DNA of 64,000 nucleotides from S015-6 sp964384945 (lineage in GTDB: Bacteria > Desulfobacterota > DSWW01): contig CAYLMK010000014.1 of assembly GCA_964384945.1 (NCBI GenBank), positions 62,001-126,000 on the forward strand. Direction: 5' to 3'. The position numbers and the translations under genes were made by a program. Position 1 is the stretch's first letter; every line of letters starts with the position of its first letter. Below, one piece after another: positions 40,237 through 49,528 of the stretch. Below the pieces are notes generated by a model that searched no databases, was not told the origin of the DNA, and saw nothing but the letters and a program-made list of their open reading frames with translations.

Positions 40237-41001
40237 ATGAGACTGTTGAACAAGGTGTGCGTCGTCACAGGAGCGAGCCGCGGAATCGGAAGGGCCATCG
40301 CCCTGGGCTTTGCCCGGGAAGGGGCGGATGTGGTCATCGCGGCCAGGACAGAGGTCCAAAAGGATGAACGGCTGCCCGGAACGATCCACACGACGGCACA
40401 AGAGGTGCGCGCTCTGGGCCGCCGCGCCCTGCCGGTGAGGGTGGATGTACGGAATGAGGAAGATGTAGACCGGATGGTCGCCATGACCATGGAGGAATTC
40501 GGCAGGCTGGACGTGATGGTCCACAACGCGGCCGTCGCATTCTGGAAAAAGCTTTGGGAGACCCCCACCAAACTCTGGGATCTGGTGATCGGCGTCAACC
40601 TGCGGGGGGCCTTTCTTTGCGCAAGGGCCGCCCTTCCGCACATGATCCGCCAGAAGAGCGGGAGCATCATCAATATCTCGTCGCCCGGGGCCGACATCGG
40701 CGGGAAGATCGACGGGGGAATGGCCTATTCCGCGTCCAAGGCCGGTATCGAGCGACTGAGCAACGGCCTCGCCGAAGAGGTGCGGGAGTACGGTATCGCG
40801 GTGAACTGCCTGAAACCCGCCGGGTTCGTGGAATCGGAAGGCGCGCGATACTGGAGCCCTGCCGATACCGACTTTTCACAATGGGAACCCCCGGACCTGA
40901 TGGTCAAGGCGACGCTGTTTCTGGCCACGCAGACCTCTGCCGGCGTCACAGGCGGAATCTTTACGGAGAAGCAACTGGCGAAAGAATACAACCTGGACTG
41001 A
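40237..41001 (+). CDS. Short-chain dehydrogenase/reductase (SDR)
   Basis: 254 residues. TGASRGIG near residue 12, HNAA in the NNAG position, the catalytic Ser in NISSPG, and YSASKAG (Tyr, Lys) are present. An insertion after the second strand (VQKDERLPGTIHTTAQE) distinguishes it from minimal SDRs. NAD(P)-dependent oxidation of an alcohol is the family expectation; the substrate is unknown. A palindromic repeat follows the stop codon. Confidence 0.88.
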   Translation: MRLLNKVCVVTGASRGIGRAIALGFAREGADVVIAARTEVQKDERLPGTIHTTAQEVRALGRRALPVRVDVRNEEDVDRMVAMTMEEFGRLDVMVHNAAVAFWKKLWETPTKLWDLVIGVNLRGAFLCARAALPHMIRQKSGSIINISSPGADIGGKIDGGMAYSASKAGIERLSNGLAEEVREYGIAVNCLKPAGFVESEGARYWSPADTDFSQWEPPDLMVKATLFLATQTSAGVTGGIFTEKQLAKEYNLD

Positions 41002-41018
41002 GTTTCACAATCGCAATT

Positions 41019-41095
41019 CCTTCTCCCCTCTGGGGAGAAGGTCTGGATGAGGGCAGCTCGATTCACACCCTTGCCCTCTCCCTCAAGGGAGAGGG
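41019..41095. repeat. Double-hairpin intergenic repeat
   Basis: Two perfect 10-bp stems lie in tandem: CCTTCTCCCC/GGGGAGAAGG (41019-41041, loop TCT) and CCCTCTCCCT/AGGGAGAGGG (41074-41095, loop CA), joined by TCTGGATGAGGG. Such CCCTCTCCC-type palindromes are a common dispersed repeat in proteobacterial genomes. Here it separates the SDR from the CrtI-type gene and may act as a terminator or mRNA stabiliser. Confidence 0.65.
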
Positions 41096-41152
41096 TGGGC
41101 CGCTTCTGCATGTCGAATGAGACTTTGAACAAATCGAACGGAGAAGAGGTGC

Positions 41153-42505
41153 ATGGAACATTGGGACGTGATCATCGTGGGCGCAGGCTACGGAGGCCTC
41201 TGTTCCGGAGCGCTGCTGGCCCGTGCCGGCAAGAAGGTTCTGGTGTTGGAAAGGGACGGCACCATCGGAGGACGGGCCAAGAGTCTCGAGTATTCCGGTC
41301 AGATCCTCGATGACGGGGCCCACATGATCTCCAGAGCCGGACACCTGGAGGCGACCTTTGCAGACCTTGGGCTCGAGCTTCCCGAATTGATCACCATGAC
41401 GAAGAGTCAGATCTACCATGAGGGCAAGTGGAAAGAGCCCCGAGAGATGTTCACCACCGACATGTACAACAAGGTCTTCGCGGCCATGATGAGCCTTTCC
41501 CAGGAGGAGGTCTCGCGGCTGGACGACGTGCCCCTGAGCAGGTGGGTGGAAAGCGTGTCCGACGATCCCGGCATACGAATGCTCTTCTTTTACCTGGGCT
41601 GCGCTACCAGCGTGGGAAACCGGTTCGAGACTTATTCCACCGGGGAGATGATCTATATTCTGCGGGAGATCGTCGAGAGCGGACGGAAGCTGAGTCAGCT
41701 GGGCGCGGTGATCGCACGGGGTGCGAGAAGCCTTCTCGGGCCTCTGGCCGCGTATATCAACGACCATGGCGGTGAAATACGCCTGAACGCGCCCGTGGAC
41801 AGCGTGCAGATCGACCGCGGCCGGGCGGTCGGGGTGAATGTGGAGGTGGGGGAGCGCATCTTTCACAGCCAGATCATGGGCGTGGAAACGATCCGGGCGG
41901 ACTTCGTGATCGTCACCTTGCCTTTGTGGGATCTCTTCCGTGTGCTGGATGAAAGCGCGTTCCCGCGCTGGTGGGTGGACTGGGTCAACTGGATCGCGGG
42001 CAAGGTCAGCCATGCCTGGAGCATCATCTACGCCCTGGACGAACCGCTCTTTGACATGGGCGCCTTCCGCTGGGCGCCGAACCTGCCGGAATCCGGTTTT
42101 TCCGGGATCTTTTTCCCCATGCCCACCTACGGAGACGCGGTGAACCAGTACCAGTTCCATGTTTCCTATCAGGGCCACTACGACGAGATGCCCGACCTCT
42201 TCCAGCGGAACCGGGCAAGGGTGAAGCGCGAGATCCGGGATACCATCGACATGCTCGAGCGGGAATCGGTGCAGCTCTTTCCAAAGCTGAAGGGTGCGCA
42301 CCATTGGCGCGTGGCCCATGCGGGAGTGTACGGCATTGCGCAGTCCCCCGGGTTTGTCGGATCCAAACGCCCTTCCATGCGACCGCCGCACGTGAAAAAT
42401 CTCTTTCTTGTCTCGAACACGGTAAGCGAGGCCAGGGGGGTGAGCACCCAGGGCGTTGCCAAGTGCGCCAGGCGGGCCACAGATGCCATCCTGAGCGGTT
42501 CGTAG
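41153..42505 (+). CDS. CrtI/protoporphyrinogen-oxidase-like FAD oxidoreductase
   Basis: 450 residues with RBS AGAGGTG. GAGYGGLCSGALLA at residues 11-24 binds the FAD ADP moiety, followed by VLVLERDGTIGGRAKS; the C-terminal FAD motif is in NLFLVSNTVSEARGVSTQGV. There is no signal peptide. It is the third intact CrtI-type gene of the window, with similar size to phytoene desaturases, but the function could be any FAD-linked desaturation or saturation of a hydrophobic substrate. It is followed directly by the AOR gene. Confidence 0.85.
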   Translation: MEHWDVIIVGAGYGGLCSGALLARAGKKVLVLERDGTIGGRAKSLEYSGQILDDGAHMISRAGHLEATFADLGLELPELITMTKSQIYHEGKWKEPREMFTTDMYNKVFAAMMSLSQEEVSRLDDVPLSRWVESVSDDPGIRMLFFYLGCATSVGNRFETYSTGEMIYILREIVESGRKLSQLGAVIARGARSLLGPLAAYINDHGGEIRLNAPVDSVQIDRGRAVGVNVEVGERIFHSQIMGVETIRADFVIVTLPLWDLFRVLDESAFPRWWVDWVNWIAGKVSHAWSIIYALDEPLFDMGAFRWAPNLPESGFSGIFFPMPTYGDAVNQYQFHVSYQGHYDEMPDLFQRNRARVKREIRDTIDMLERESVQLFPKLKGAHHWRVAHAGVYGIAQSPGFVGSKRPSMRPPHVKNLFLVSNTVSEARGVSTQGVAKCARRATDAILSGS

Positions 42506-42523
42506 CCTGCGGACGAGGTTTTG

Positions 42524-44449
42524 ATGACTTCCGACATTTTCGGGTGGTGCGGGAAGATCCTCAAGGTCGATCTCACGCATGGACAGACCGCCGACCTGGA
42601 CACGAGGGACTATGCAAGCCGCTTCCTCGGGGGTCGCGGCATCGCTACCCGGATCTACTGGGAGGAAGTCGCACCCGACGTCGGCGCCTTCGACCCGGAG
42701 AACCGCCTGATCCTGATGAGCGGGCCCCTGGGAGCCACGGGCGTACCCGGCGCATCCCGCTTTTCGGTTATCGGCAAGTCCCCGATGCGGATGCCGGAGG
42801 GCTTCTGTTACGGGAACATGGGGGGCTATTTTGGCCCGGCCCTGAAGAAGGCCGGCTATGACGGGGTCGTCGTCACCGGACGCGCAAAGCGGCCCAGCTA
42901 TGTCTGGATCAACGACGGCAAGGCCGAGATCCGGGATGCCTCGGCCCTCTGGGGCAAGGGCGCCTATGAAGTGCGTGACCGGTTGAGGGAGGTTCATGGA
43001 GAAAGGGTGCGTTTCGTGACCACAGGTCCGGCCGGCGAGAACCGATGCCGGACCGCCACCCTTCTGACCGACCACGAGGGGAGCGCCACGGGCGGGTTCG
43101 GGGCGGTCATGGGCTCGAAGCATCTCAAGGCGATCGCCGTGGTCGGAACGGGGCGACCCAAGGTGGCTCAACCGCAGAGACTCATCGAGCTGAGCAACCT
43201 GGCGCGCCGTTTGAGCGAGCGAGGGCTCCTGCTGGTGCCCCTGCCCAAGGAGCAGATGCGCTACGCGGGAAAGGCGGCCTGCTACCAATGCGGGCTCGAT
43301 TGTTTTCGGGGATTGTTCCGAACTGCGTCGGGCAAGGAAGCGGTGCTCAAGTGCCAATCCATGATCTTCTACATGCCGTGGACCGGGCGAAGGCCCGGCG
43401 GGACGATCGAAACCGCTGTCGACGCCACCAAAGTCTGCAACGATCTGTGCCTCTGCACCATGGAAATGGAGAATGTCATTCAGTGGCTGGACGAGTGCCA
43501 CCGTGCCGGGATCCTCACGGAGGAGGAAATCGGCCTGGAGATGTCCACCCTGGGCACTCTGGCCTTCATCGAGAAACTCGCCGCCATGATCGCCAGTCGG
43601 CAGGGTTTCGGGGACATCCTGGCGGAGGGCCTCCTCAGGGCGGGGGAAAGGCTCGGCGAGAGGGCAAGGGCCCGCTTCACCGAGCGCGTCGCAGGGGTCG
43701 GATTCGGCGAATCCTATGCACCAAGGCAATACGTCACCAACGCCATGTTGTACGCCCTGGAGCCGAGGCAGCCCATGTCCATGCTTCACGAAGTGAGCTT
43801 CCTGATTGCCCGCTGGCTGCTCAACCGCCTCAAGCCGGAACTCTCGCCCACTTCGGCCGAGGTCTTCCGTGCCGCCGCCACGCGTTTCTGGGGGAGCGAC
43901 AAGGCATGGGATCTGACGACCTATGAAGGCAAGGCCCTCGCCGCCGCGAGGATTCAGGATCGCACGTATGTAAAAGACAGTATCCTGCTCTGCGATTTTG
44001 CCTGGCCCATCATGGACTCGAAGAACACACCGGACCATGTCGGCGACCCCACCCTGGAGAACAGGCTCTTCAGCGCGGCCACCGGCATCGAAACCGACGA
44101 GGCAGGGCTGCACACTTACGGAGAACGCATATTCAACCTGCAGCGGGGTATCCTGCTGCGGGAGGGATGGCGGCCCAAGGAATGGGACGTTCCAGCCGAA
44201 TTCAATTTCACCGAACCCGCCCGCACCGACATGCTCAACCCCCACCTGCTCGTACCCGGCCCGACAGAACAGCCGGTCTCTCTGATGGGGAATCTTCTCG
44301 ACCGAGAGAAGTTCGAGCAGATGCGGAGGGAATTCTACGAACTGCGCGGATGGGATCCGGAGACGGGCCTGCAGAAGCGCCTGACCCTCGAACGCCTCGG
44401 GCTTTCCGACATGATTCCGGAACTCATGTCGAAGGGAAAGGTTGTCTGA
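42524..44449 (+). CDS. aor: Tungsten aldehyde:ferredoxin oxidoreductase (AOR)
   Basis: 641 residues from ATG 42524. GWCGKILKVDLTHG near the N-terminus and the FLGGRGIATRIYW segment are typical of AOR. RFSVIGKSPMR and a GFGAVMGSKHLKAIAV motif bind the tungstopterin. The [4Fe-4S] ligands are C253-x2-C256-x3-C260 and a distant Cys near 490 (ILLCDFAWP). AOR oxidises aldehydes to acids with ferredoxin, or in reverse makes aldehydes. It is soluble and oxygen-sensitive, which supports an anaerobic lifestyle. The neighbouring SDR and ligase could supply and use the aldehyde/acid. No pterin biosynthesis gene is near. Confidence 0.93.
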   Translation: MTSDIFGWCGKILKVDLTHGQTADLDTRDYASRFLGGRGIATRIYWEEVAPDVGAFDPENRLILMSGPLGATGVPGASRFSVIGKSPMRMPEGFCYGNMGGYFGPALKKAGYDGVVVTGRAKRPSYVWINDGKAEIRDASALWGKGAYEVRDRLREVHGERVRFVTTGPAGENRCRTATLLTDHEGSATGGFGAVMGSKHLKAIAVVGTGRPKVAQPQRLIELSNLARRLSERGLLLVPLPKEQMRYAGKAACYQCGLDCFRGLFRTASGKEAVLKCQSMIFYMPWTGRRPGGTIETAVDATKVCNDLCLCTMEMENVIQWLDECHRAGILTEEEIGLEMSTLGTLAFIEKLAAMIASRQGFGDILAEGLLRAGERLGERARARFTERVAGVGFGESYAPRQYVTNAMLYALEPRQPMSMLHEVSFLIARWLLNRLKPELSPTSAEVFRAAATRFWGSDKAWDLTTYEGKALAAARIQDRTYVKDSILLCDFAWPIMDSKNTPDHVGDPTLENRLFSAATGIETDEAGLHTYGERIFNLQRGILLREGWRPKEWDVPAEFNFTEPARTDMLNPHLLVPGPTEQPVSLMGNLLDREKFEQMRREFYELRGWDPETGLQKRLTLERLGLSDMIPELMSKGKVV

Positions 44450-44584
44450 AAGATGCCGGCCTCACCAGGCGGCCCGACCCGGATGTGTTCAGAAAGGAGA
44501 CTTGAGAGGAACAGGGTCCTCTTGTCGGCCGCAAAGGATGCAAGAAGGTAAGTCAGGTCCGTCGCATACAGGAGGTCGAGCAAG

Positions 44585-45418
44585 ATGCCGGAACTGCAAG
44601 GGAAGGTGGGAATCGTCACGGGTGCCGGGCACGGAATGGGCGCGGCCCACGCGCTGGCCCTGGCCCGGGAAGGTGCGAGCGTTGCCCTGGTCGACATCTG
44701 CAAGGACAATCCCCTGGTCCCGCTTCCGGCTGCCACGCAGTCGGTCCTCGGAAAGGCCGCCGAAAGCATTACCGCCCTCGGCGCCAGGGCGCTCCCGGTC
44801 ACGTGCGATGTAAGCAAGGCCGCCGAGGTGGAGGCCATGGTCAAGAGGGTGATGGACGAGTTCGGGCGGATCGACATCCTGGTGAACAACGCGGGCGTCT
44901 GCACGTTTGCCCCGTTCTGGGAGATCTCCGAAGAGCAGTGGGATGTGACCATGGACGTGAACCTCAAGGGGAGCTGGCTGTGCGCCAAGTACGTGGTTCC
45001 TCACATGATCGCCCGGAACTGGGGTCGCATCGTGAACATCGGCTCCATCGACGGGAGAAACCCCGAGCCGCTTCACGCCCATTACTGCGCTTCCAAGGGC
45101 GGCGTCCACACCATGACCCTGGCCATGGCCCGTGAGGTGGGGGCCTTCAACATCACGGTGAACTGCATCGCTCCGGGCGGGGTCATGACGCCCATGTTCC
45201 GGTGGACAGGGGAGGCCTTCGGCGCAGTGAGCGGAGGGACCCCCGAGGATTTCTACGCATACTTCAACAGAACGAAGACGATCATGAACCGGCAGGTCTA
45301 TCCGGAGGACGTGGCCAACGTAATGCTCTGGCTGGTGCGTGAGGATTCCTGGACCTTGACGGGCCAGGTGTTCTACGTGGACGGAGGACTCAAGGGTCAC
45401 GCATCCCCCTGGGAATAG
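44585..45418 (+). CDS. SDR resembling the mycofactocin-associated group
   Basis: 277 residues with a good AGGAGG. TGAGHGMGAAHALALAREGA and a long insertion after the second strand (KDNPLVPLPAATQSV) resemble the mycofactocin-coupled SDR subfamily, although the window holds no mycofactocin gene. NNAG, Ser (NIGS), YCASKGG (Tyr, Lys) and PGGVMTPM are all present. It is probably an alcohol dehydrogenase working with the AOR gene upstream (alcohol to aldehyde to acid), which is inferred from neighbourhood only. Confidence 0.85.
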   Translation: MPELQGKVGIVTGAGHGMGAAHALALAREGASVALVDICKDNPLVPLPAATQSVLGKAAESITALGARALPVTCDVSKAAEVEAMVKRVMDEFGRIDILVNNAGVCTFAPFWEISEEQWDVTMDVNLKGSWLCAKYVVPHMIARNWGRIVNIGSIDGRNPEPLHAHYCASKGGVHTMTLAMAREVGAFNITVNCIAPGGVMTPMFRWTGEAFGAVSGGTPEDFYAYFNRTKTIMNRQVYPEDVANVMLWLVREDSWTLTGQVFYVDGGLKGHASPWE

Positions 45419-45509
45419 CCGGACGAATTGCCCCAGAGGCATGGAAGTGACTCCAAAGGGTGGAAGCGATGTCCTGTGGACCAATCCATCGCAACAGGGG
45501 GGCGTCACG

Positions 45510-46007
45510 ATGGAACGAGAGGAACTCGAGGCCAGGATCCGGAAGATCGAGGACGTGGAGGCCATCAAGCAGCTCATGTGGAACTACTCCTACTGGCTCG
45601 ACTACGGCGAGTTCGACAAGGTGATCGACTGTTTCACCGACGATGCAAAGCTCGATGTTCAGACGAGGGGGGAACCGGGAAAGGACGAAGCTGCGCTGAA
45701 CTATGCGTGCGAGGGGAAGGAGGCGATCAGGGATTTCTACAACCTGGTCCGGCACGAAAAGGACCGGTTCTCTGCTTCGCACCTGATTCTGAACCCTGTC
45801 GTCAAGGTGGAAGGAGACAGGGCGACGGGGATCTTCTACCTGCTTGAGCCCACCGCGATCGTGCGGGCCATGTGGGGCCACGGCCGGTACGACATGAGAT
45901 TCGTCAGGGTCGCCGGGGATTGGAAGATCTCGGTCTTCGGGTTTCTGTGGAACTTCAACACACCCTACGACGAAGGCTGGGGCAAGACCCGCCTGGCGAT
46001 GCTGTAA
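45510..46007 (+). CDS. NTF2/SnoaL-like protein
   Basis: 165 residues from ATG 45510, preceded by a G-rich AGGGGGGC. EDVEAIKQLMWNYSYWLDYGEFDKVIDCFTDDAKLDV is the usual first half of SnoaL-like proteins: helix, then the Tyr-Asp and a catalytic Asp region. The frame extends upstream to 45441 without RBS. Not closely similar in sequence to the NTF2-like gene at 19550. In such operons NTF2 folds are often isomerases or dehydratase-like (e.g. ketosteroid isomerase-type) enzymes, but the assignment is open. Confidence 0.75.
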   Translation: MEREELEARIRKIEDVEAIKQLMWNYSYWLDYGEFDKVIDCFTDDAKLDVQTRGEPGKDEAALNYACEGKEAIRDFYNLVRHEKDRFSASHLILNPVVKVEGDRATGIFYLLEPTAIVRAMWGHGRYDMRFVRVAGDWKISVFGFLWNFNTPYDEGWGKTRLAML

Positions 46008-46091
46008 CGAGGCGACGGCCGACCCCGTCTCCCTCCGCTTCCTCAGGCGTTCCGTGTGCGTTCCGTTCCGTAGTCATTGCAGGAGGCGACC

Positions 46092-46535
46092 GTGCTGCTG
46101 AATATCTGTATTTCACTATTTGTTATCATGGAATCGGCGAATGTTCTGGCCCTCTATTTCTATCCGGACACGAAACGATTCAATGGAATGGGCGTTTTCA
46201 AAGCCTGGCACAACATAAAGGATGATGAGCGATATGGGGACCTTGCCAGGTATTTGGTCAACTGGGTAGCCGGGGCAAAGCTCATTTTCCTTGCCCTCCT
46301 GATCGTCATCCTGTTTTTCGGGAGCCGTCAGGTAAAAGTCATTTCCTGCGCGGTCATGATCCTGTCCATCGCGAGCTTCTTCTGGCGGTTGTTTCCGATC
46401 ATGAAGAAGATCGATAGGGAAGGCATGACAGACCCTCGGAATTACCACAAGACATTGGCCATAATGATCACATCCATTATGGGACTGTTTCTCGTTGCCT
46501 TCCTTGTCGGCCTTCTTTCTATCAACAACCCATAG
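46092..46535 (+). CDS. Small integral membrane protein, unknown
   Basis: 147 residues from GTG 46092, which has AGGAGG five bases upstream; TTG 46077 has no such site. Four hydrophobic segments are visible: about residues 1-20, 60-75, 78-95 and 115-138. Charged loops lie between them. No family is recognised. The sequence is more AT-rich than its neighbours. It lies between an NTF2-like gene and the acyl-CoA ligase and is probably in the same transcript. Confidence 0.65.
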   Translation: MLLNICISLFVIMESANVLALYFYPDTKRFNGMGVFKAWHNIKDDERYGDLARYLVNWVAGAKLIFLALLIVILFFGSRQVKVISCAVMILSIASFFWRLFPIMKKIDREGMTDPRNYHKTLAIMITSIMGLFLVAFLVGLLSINNP

Positions 46536-46559
46536 AAAAAAAACCGGAGAGCGCAGGTC

Positions 46560-48131
46560 ATGCGGAAGCTGACATCCCTCGAGCGGAACCTCCTGAGCAG
46601 GAACGTCGTGGGGGATATCCTGCTCAAGTCGGCGGCCAGGCATCCGAACAGGCGAGTGCTCCGGTTCAGGCAGAAGAACTACACCTACCGGGAGATGAAC
46701 GAAACGGTGAACCGGTGCGCCCACGGACTTGCAAGACTCGGCCTCAAGAAGGGCGACCGGGCGGCCATTCTCTCTCACAATTCAGACCACTTCATCATCT
46801 TCTGGTGGGCCCTGATGAAGATCGGAGCCGTCATCACGCCCGTGAACTGGATGCTGAAGGGCGAGGAGATCCAGTACATCGTCCATCACGCAGGAGCAAA
46901 GGCCCTTTTCGTTGAGGATGCGCTGGTTGCGAATGTCCTCGGCATCCAGGACGCGCTGCCGACGGTCAAGACCTTCGGAACCATCGAGCTTACAGGAGCC
47001 CGTGTCCCCGAGGGTTGGCTGAACATCGAAGAACTGTGGCGGGATGAACACCCGACGAGTGAGCCTCAAGTGGAGATCCACAACGACGATATGGCAACCC
47101 TGCTTTACACTTCCGGCACGGAGTCCGCGCCAAAAGGGGTCATGAACACACACGCGAACTTTCTCTCCACGATTCCGAGCGCACAGGCCGACATCCTGCT
47201 GCGACGCGAGGATGTGATGCTCGGGGGCATTCCGCTCTATCATGTTGCGGGCATGTGGATGTTTACGGCTTGCTGCGCCCTGGGAGCATTGACGCTACTC
47301 GAGTACGTTCCCGATCTCAGAGAGATTCTGGAACTGACGCAGGAGGAAAAGGCCTCGCGCTGGTGCTGGCCCACTGCCGTCTACATCAACCTGCTGAACA
47401 TGCCCGGCTTCGAGACATACGACCTGAAGTCTTTACGGGTATGTCAGATCTTCGGATCACCGGCCCCCCCTTCCTTGCTCGATCGATGGAGGCAGGTCGT
47501 CCCAGGGGTGATTTTCATGAACTCCTACGGGCAGACAGAGATGACGCCCCTTGGCGCAAGCATAGCCGCCGAGGAACTGGATAGGAGGCCCGATTCCGTG
47601 GGCAGGTCGATGTTGCCCGTGGAGCTGAGGATTGTCGGCCCGGACGACAGGGAGCTGCCCAGAGGGGAGGTCGGGGAAATCGTGGCGAGAGGGCCGAACA
47701 TCATGCGAGGATACTACAGGGAAGAAGAAAAGACAGCCCTTACGCAGAGGGGCGGATGGCACCATACCGGCGACCTGGGAAGAATGGATGAGGAGGGCTA
47801 TCTCTATTTCGTGGACCGGCTCAAGGACATGATCAAGACCGGCGGGGAAAACGTCGCCTCGGCAGATGTGGAACTCTCCTTGTTCCAGCACCCGAAGGTC
47901 TCGGACGTGGCGGTTATCGGTTTGCCGGACGACGTCTGGGGGGAAGCCATAACCGCCGTCGTCGTGCCTGCGCCGGGGCAGAGCCTCCAGGAGGAGGAGA
48001 TCATTGCCTGGTGCAAGCGGAACATGGCTCGATACAAAGTCCCCAAACGGGTGATCGTTGCGGATGATCTGCCCAGAAATCCGAGCGGTAAGGTATTGAA
48101 GAGGGAGTTGCGAACAAAATATTCTTCCTGA
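46560..48131 (+). CDS. AMP-forming acyl-CoA synthetase (ligase)
   Basis: 523 residues. The adenylation P-loop is seen in LLYTSGTESAPKGV, the NSYGQTEMTP motif follows, and HTGDLGRMDEEGYLYFVDRLKDMIKTGGENV is the conserved hinge and C-domain start; the catalytic Lys lies in PRNPSGKVLKRELR. The size and motifs fit fatty-acyl or aromatic acyl-CoA ligases. It activates a carboxylic acid with ATP and CoA, and is the only ligase in this half of the window. It probably loads the acid formed by the AOR or dehydrogenases upstream. Confidence 0.93.
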   Translation: MRKLTSLERNLLSRNVVGDILLKSAARHPNRRVLRFRQKNYTYREMNETVNRCAHGLARLGLKKGDRAAILSHNSDHFIIFWWALMKIGAVITPVNWMLKGEEIQYIVHHAGAKALFVEDALVANVLGIQDALPTVKTFGTIELTGARVPEGWLNIEELWRDEHPTSEPQVEIHNDDMATLLYTSGTESAPKGVMNTHANFLSTIPSAQADILLRREDVMLGGIPLYHVAGMWMFTACCALGALTLLEYVPDLREILELTQEEKASRWCWPTAVYINLLNMPGFETYDLKSLRVCQIFGSPAPPSLLDRWRQVVPGVIFMNSYGQTEMTPLGASIAAEELDRRPDSVGRSMLPVELRIVGPDDRELPRGEVGEIVARGPNIMRGYYREEEKTALTQRGGWHHTGDLGRMDEEGYLYFVDRLKDMIKTGGENVASADVELSLFQHPKVSDVAVIGLPDDVWGEAITAVVVPAPGQSLQEEEIIAWCKRNMARYKVPKRVIVADDLPRNPSGKVLKRELRTKYSS

Positions 48132-48260
48132 TGAACTACCCGAGCCTTTTCATCAAACTTGCCCTCAAGCAAAAGAAGAAGAAACGGGTGAAGCGCCCGC
48201 GGTTCGACCAAGGATGGCCAGAAACCTGACGGCCTCTCACCGGATGAGCGAGCCCGCCAT

Positions 48261-48298
48261 CTTTCTCGGCCTCGCCTTCCAGCGGAAGGCCGAGAAAG
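48261..48298. repeat. 12-bp inverted repeat, possible terminator
   Basis: CTTTCTCGGCCT (48261-48272) pairs with AGGCCGAGAAAG (48287-48298) around a 14-base loop that contains a second small palindrome (CCTTCC...GGAAGG). It lies 130 bases after the ligase stop and has no T-tract. It may be a terminator or part of a dispersed repeat. Confidence 0.4.
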
Positions 48299-48475
48299 GC
48301 GGTTTCCCGGCATGGCAGCACGCCCCGCCCCCCCTCAAGCCATCTCGGCGTCGCATAGCGGACAAGGGCCGTGGACCGCAAGAACCAGGCGAGACAGGTC
48401 CGGCATGACCGCGGCCTGAGTCTGTTTCGGTTACCCTTGCGCACGCCGCTTTCCCTCTCCAAGCCGAGGAAATCT

Positions 48476-48516
48476 ACCGGGTACGTGCCGCGGCTCAGCC
48501 GCGGCACGTACCCGGT
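48476..48516. repeat. Perfect 19-bp palindromic hairpin
   Basis: ACCGGGTACGTGCCGCGGC (48476-48494) is followed by TCA and then by its exact reverse complement (48498-48516). The stem would be extremely stable. There is no T-tract. It may be a REP-like element, a transcription barrier, or a recombination site; a second copy is not seen in this window. Confidence 0.7.
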
Positions 48517-48849
48517 GACGTTGTTGACGCCGGACCCCAGTTCCCCGTACCGCCCCAACTGGATGAGGAACTTGCATAGGGTCGGGTTCCTTGGATAGGG
48601 CGTGAAGTGCGCAGGGTCAATGGGGCCGAGCCCATGAGCAGATCAAAGGCGTCGATCGGGTTGGTTCGAACGATCAGCCGGTCATCGCAACGGTCCGTGT
48701 CGAGCCGGCGCAGAGGAGCGTCGAACTTGCAGCCGGGCGCGACGCTCTGGACGATTTCGGAGAAACCACACTCCGAGAGACCGCACTTGACCCACCGGGC
48801 GTAACGGTATACTCTTCCGGTGATACCACCGTGAAAAGGGAGGAGCGCC

Positions 48850-49089
48850 ATGTCAAAAGTCCTTTCCCTGAAGCTCAAGGACGAAATCTTCCGCGAAGCC
48901 GAGGAGATCCTGCGTCGGAACAAGCGGCCCAGGAATGCGTACCTGAACGAAGCCGTCGACTTCTACAACAAGCTCTGGAAACGAAAGCTGCTCAAGAGGA
49001 CCTTGGCCAGGGAATCGGCCCTGGTGGCCGGCGATTCGCTGGAAGTCCTGCGCTGCTTTGAGAAGATCGAGGATGAACTGCCGGAGTGA
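48850..49089 (+). CDS. Ribbon-helix-helix-like antitoxin
   Basis: 79 residues with RBS GGGAGGAG. The N-terminus MSKVLSLKLKDEIFREAEEILRRN is a ribbon-helix-helix (CopG-type) strand plus helix, suited for DNA and toxin binding; the C-terminal half is helical with Arg/Lys and then acidic. It stands 6 bases before a MazF/PemK-type toxin gene. Antitoxins of this kind repress their own promoter and neutralise the toxin. Functional assignment rests mostly on the neighbour. Confidence 0.75.
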   Translation: MSKVLSLKLKDEIFREAEEILRRNKRPRNAYLNEAVDFYNKLWKRKLLKRTLARESALVAGDSLEVLRCFEKIEDELPE

Positions 49090-49095
49090 CCAGCC

Positions 49096-49434
49096 ATGGA
49101 GATCAGGAAGGGCCGCGTCTACACAGCGGATTTGAACCCGAATATCGGAACGGAACCAGGCAAGGTTCGCCCCGTCGTCGTCGTTCAGACCGACCTCCTC
49201 AATGGGGTCCACCCCTCGACCGTAATCTGCCCCATCACGACCCACGTCCAACCCGAGGCACGGGTTCTGAGGGTTCATCTGGCCAGAGGCGAGGCGGGCC
49301 TGAAAAAGCCCTCTGACATCATGGTCGATCAGGTTCGTGCCATTGACAACCGCAGGTTTCTCAAAGAGACCGGGAAACTCTCCCGACGAAGCCTTGAGAA
49401 GCTGATGCGGAACCTGCATGTCCTTTTGTCCTAA
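49096..49434 (+). CDS. mazF: MazF/PemK-type toxin endoribonuclease
   Basis: 112 residues. It starts EIRKGRVYTADLNPNIGTEPGKVRPVVVVQ, which is the conserved N-terminal sheet of MazF/PemK/CcdB-like toxins with the GxEPGKxRP motif, and includes a TVICPITTHV strand and a later KPSDIMVDQVRAIDNRR segment. Toxins of this family cleave mRNA at short sequences. It is translated just after its antitoxin. The pair sits at the edge of gene-poor sequence, consistent with an island or an addiction module. Confidence 0.9.
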   Translation: MEIRKGRVYTADLNPNIGTEPGKVRPVVVVQTDLLNGVHPSTVICPITTHVQPEARVLRVHLARGEAGLKKPSDIMVDQVRAIDNRRFLKETGKLSRRSLEKLMRNLHVLLS

Positions 49435-49528
49435 CGGCCTCTCTCATGCGGTGTTCAAGCAGGCGATCCTGGCAAACGCGGAAAGAATCTTGCCCGGCCA
49501 CAACGCCCGAGTGGAGGAGGCGTAGAAA

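Larger units (their letters stand above)
48132..48849. other. Gene-free region with large palindromes
   Basis: No convincing gene is found in these 718 bases; the minus-strand frames are Arg/Ser-rich translations of palindromic or GC-biased sequence. It has two hairpins, listed separately (48261-48298 and 48476-48516), and ends in the promoter region of the toxin-antitoxin pair. It marks the end of the ligase operon. Confidence 0.5.

Noticed and set aside
41063..44245. A 1060-residue open frame on the minus strand
   Set aside because: It is antisense to the CrtI-type and AOR genes, both supported by motifs. The translation is Gly/Pro/His-rich with no recognisable domain.
48136..48558. Minus-strand frame of 140 residues around the large palindrome
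   Set aside because: Its sequence derives from palindromic and GC-biased bases, lacks an RBS and shows no family.
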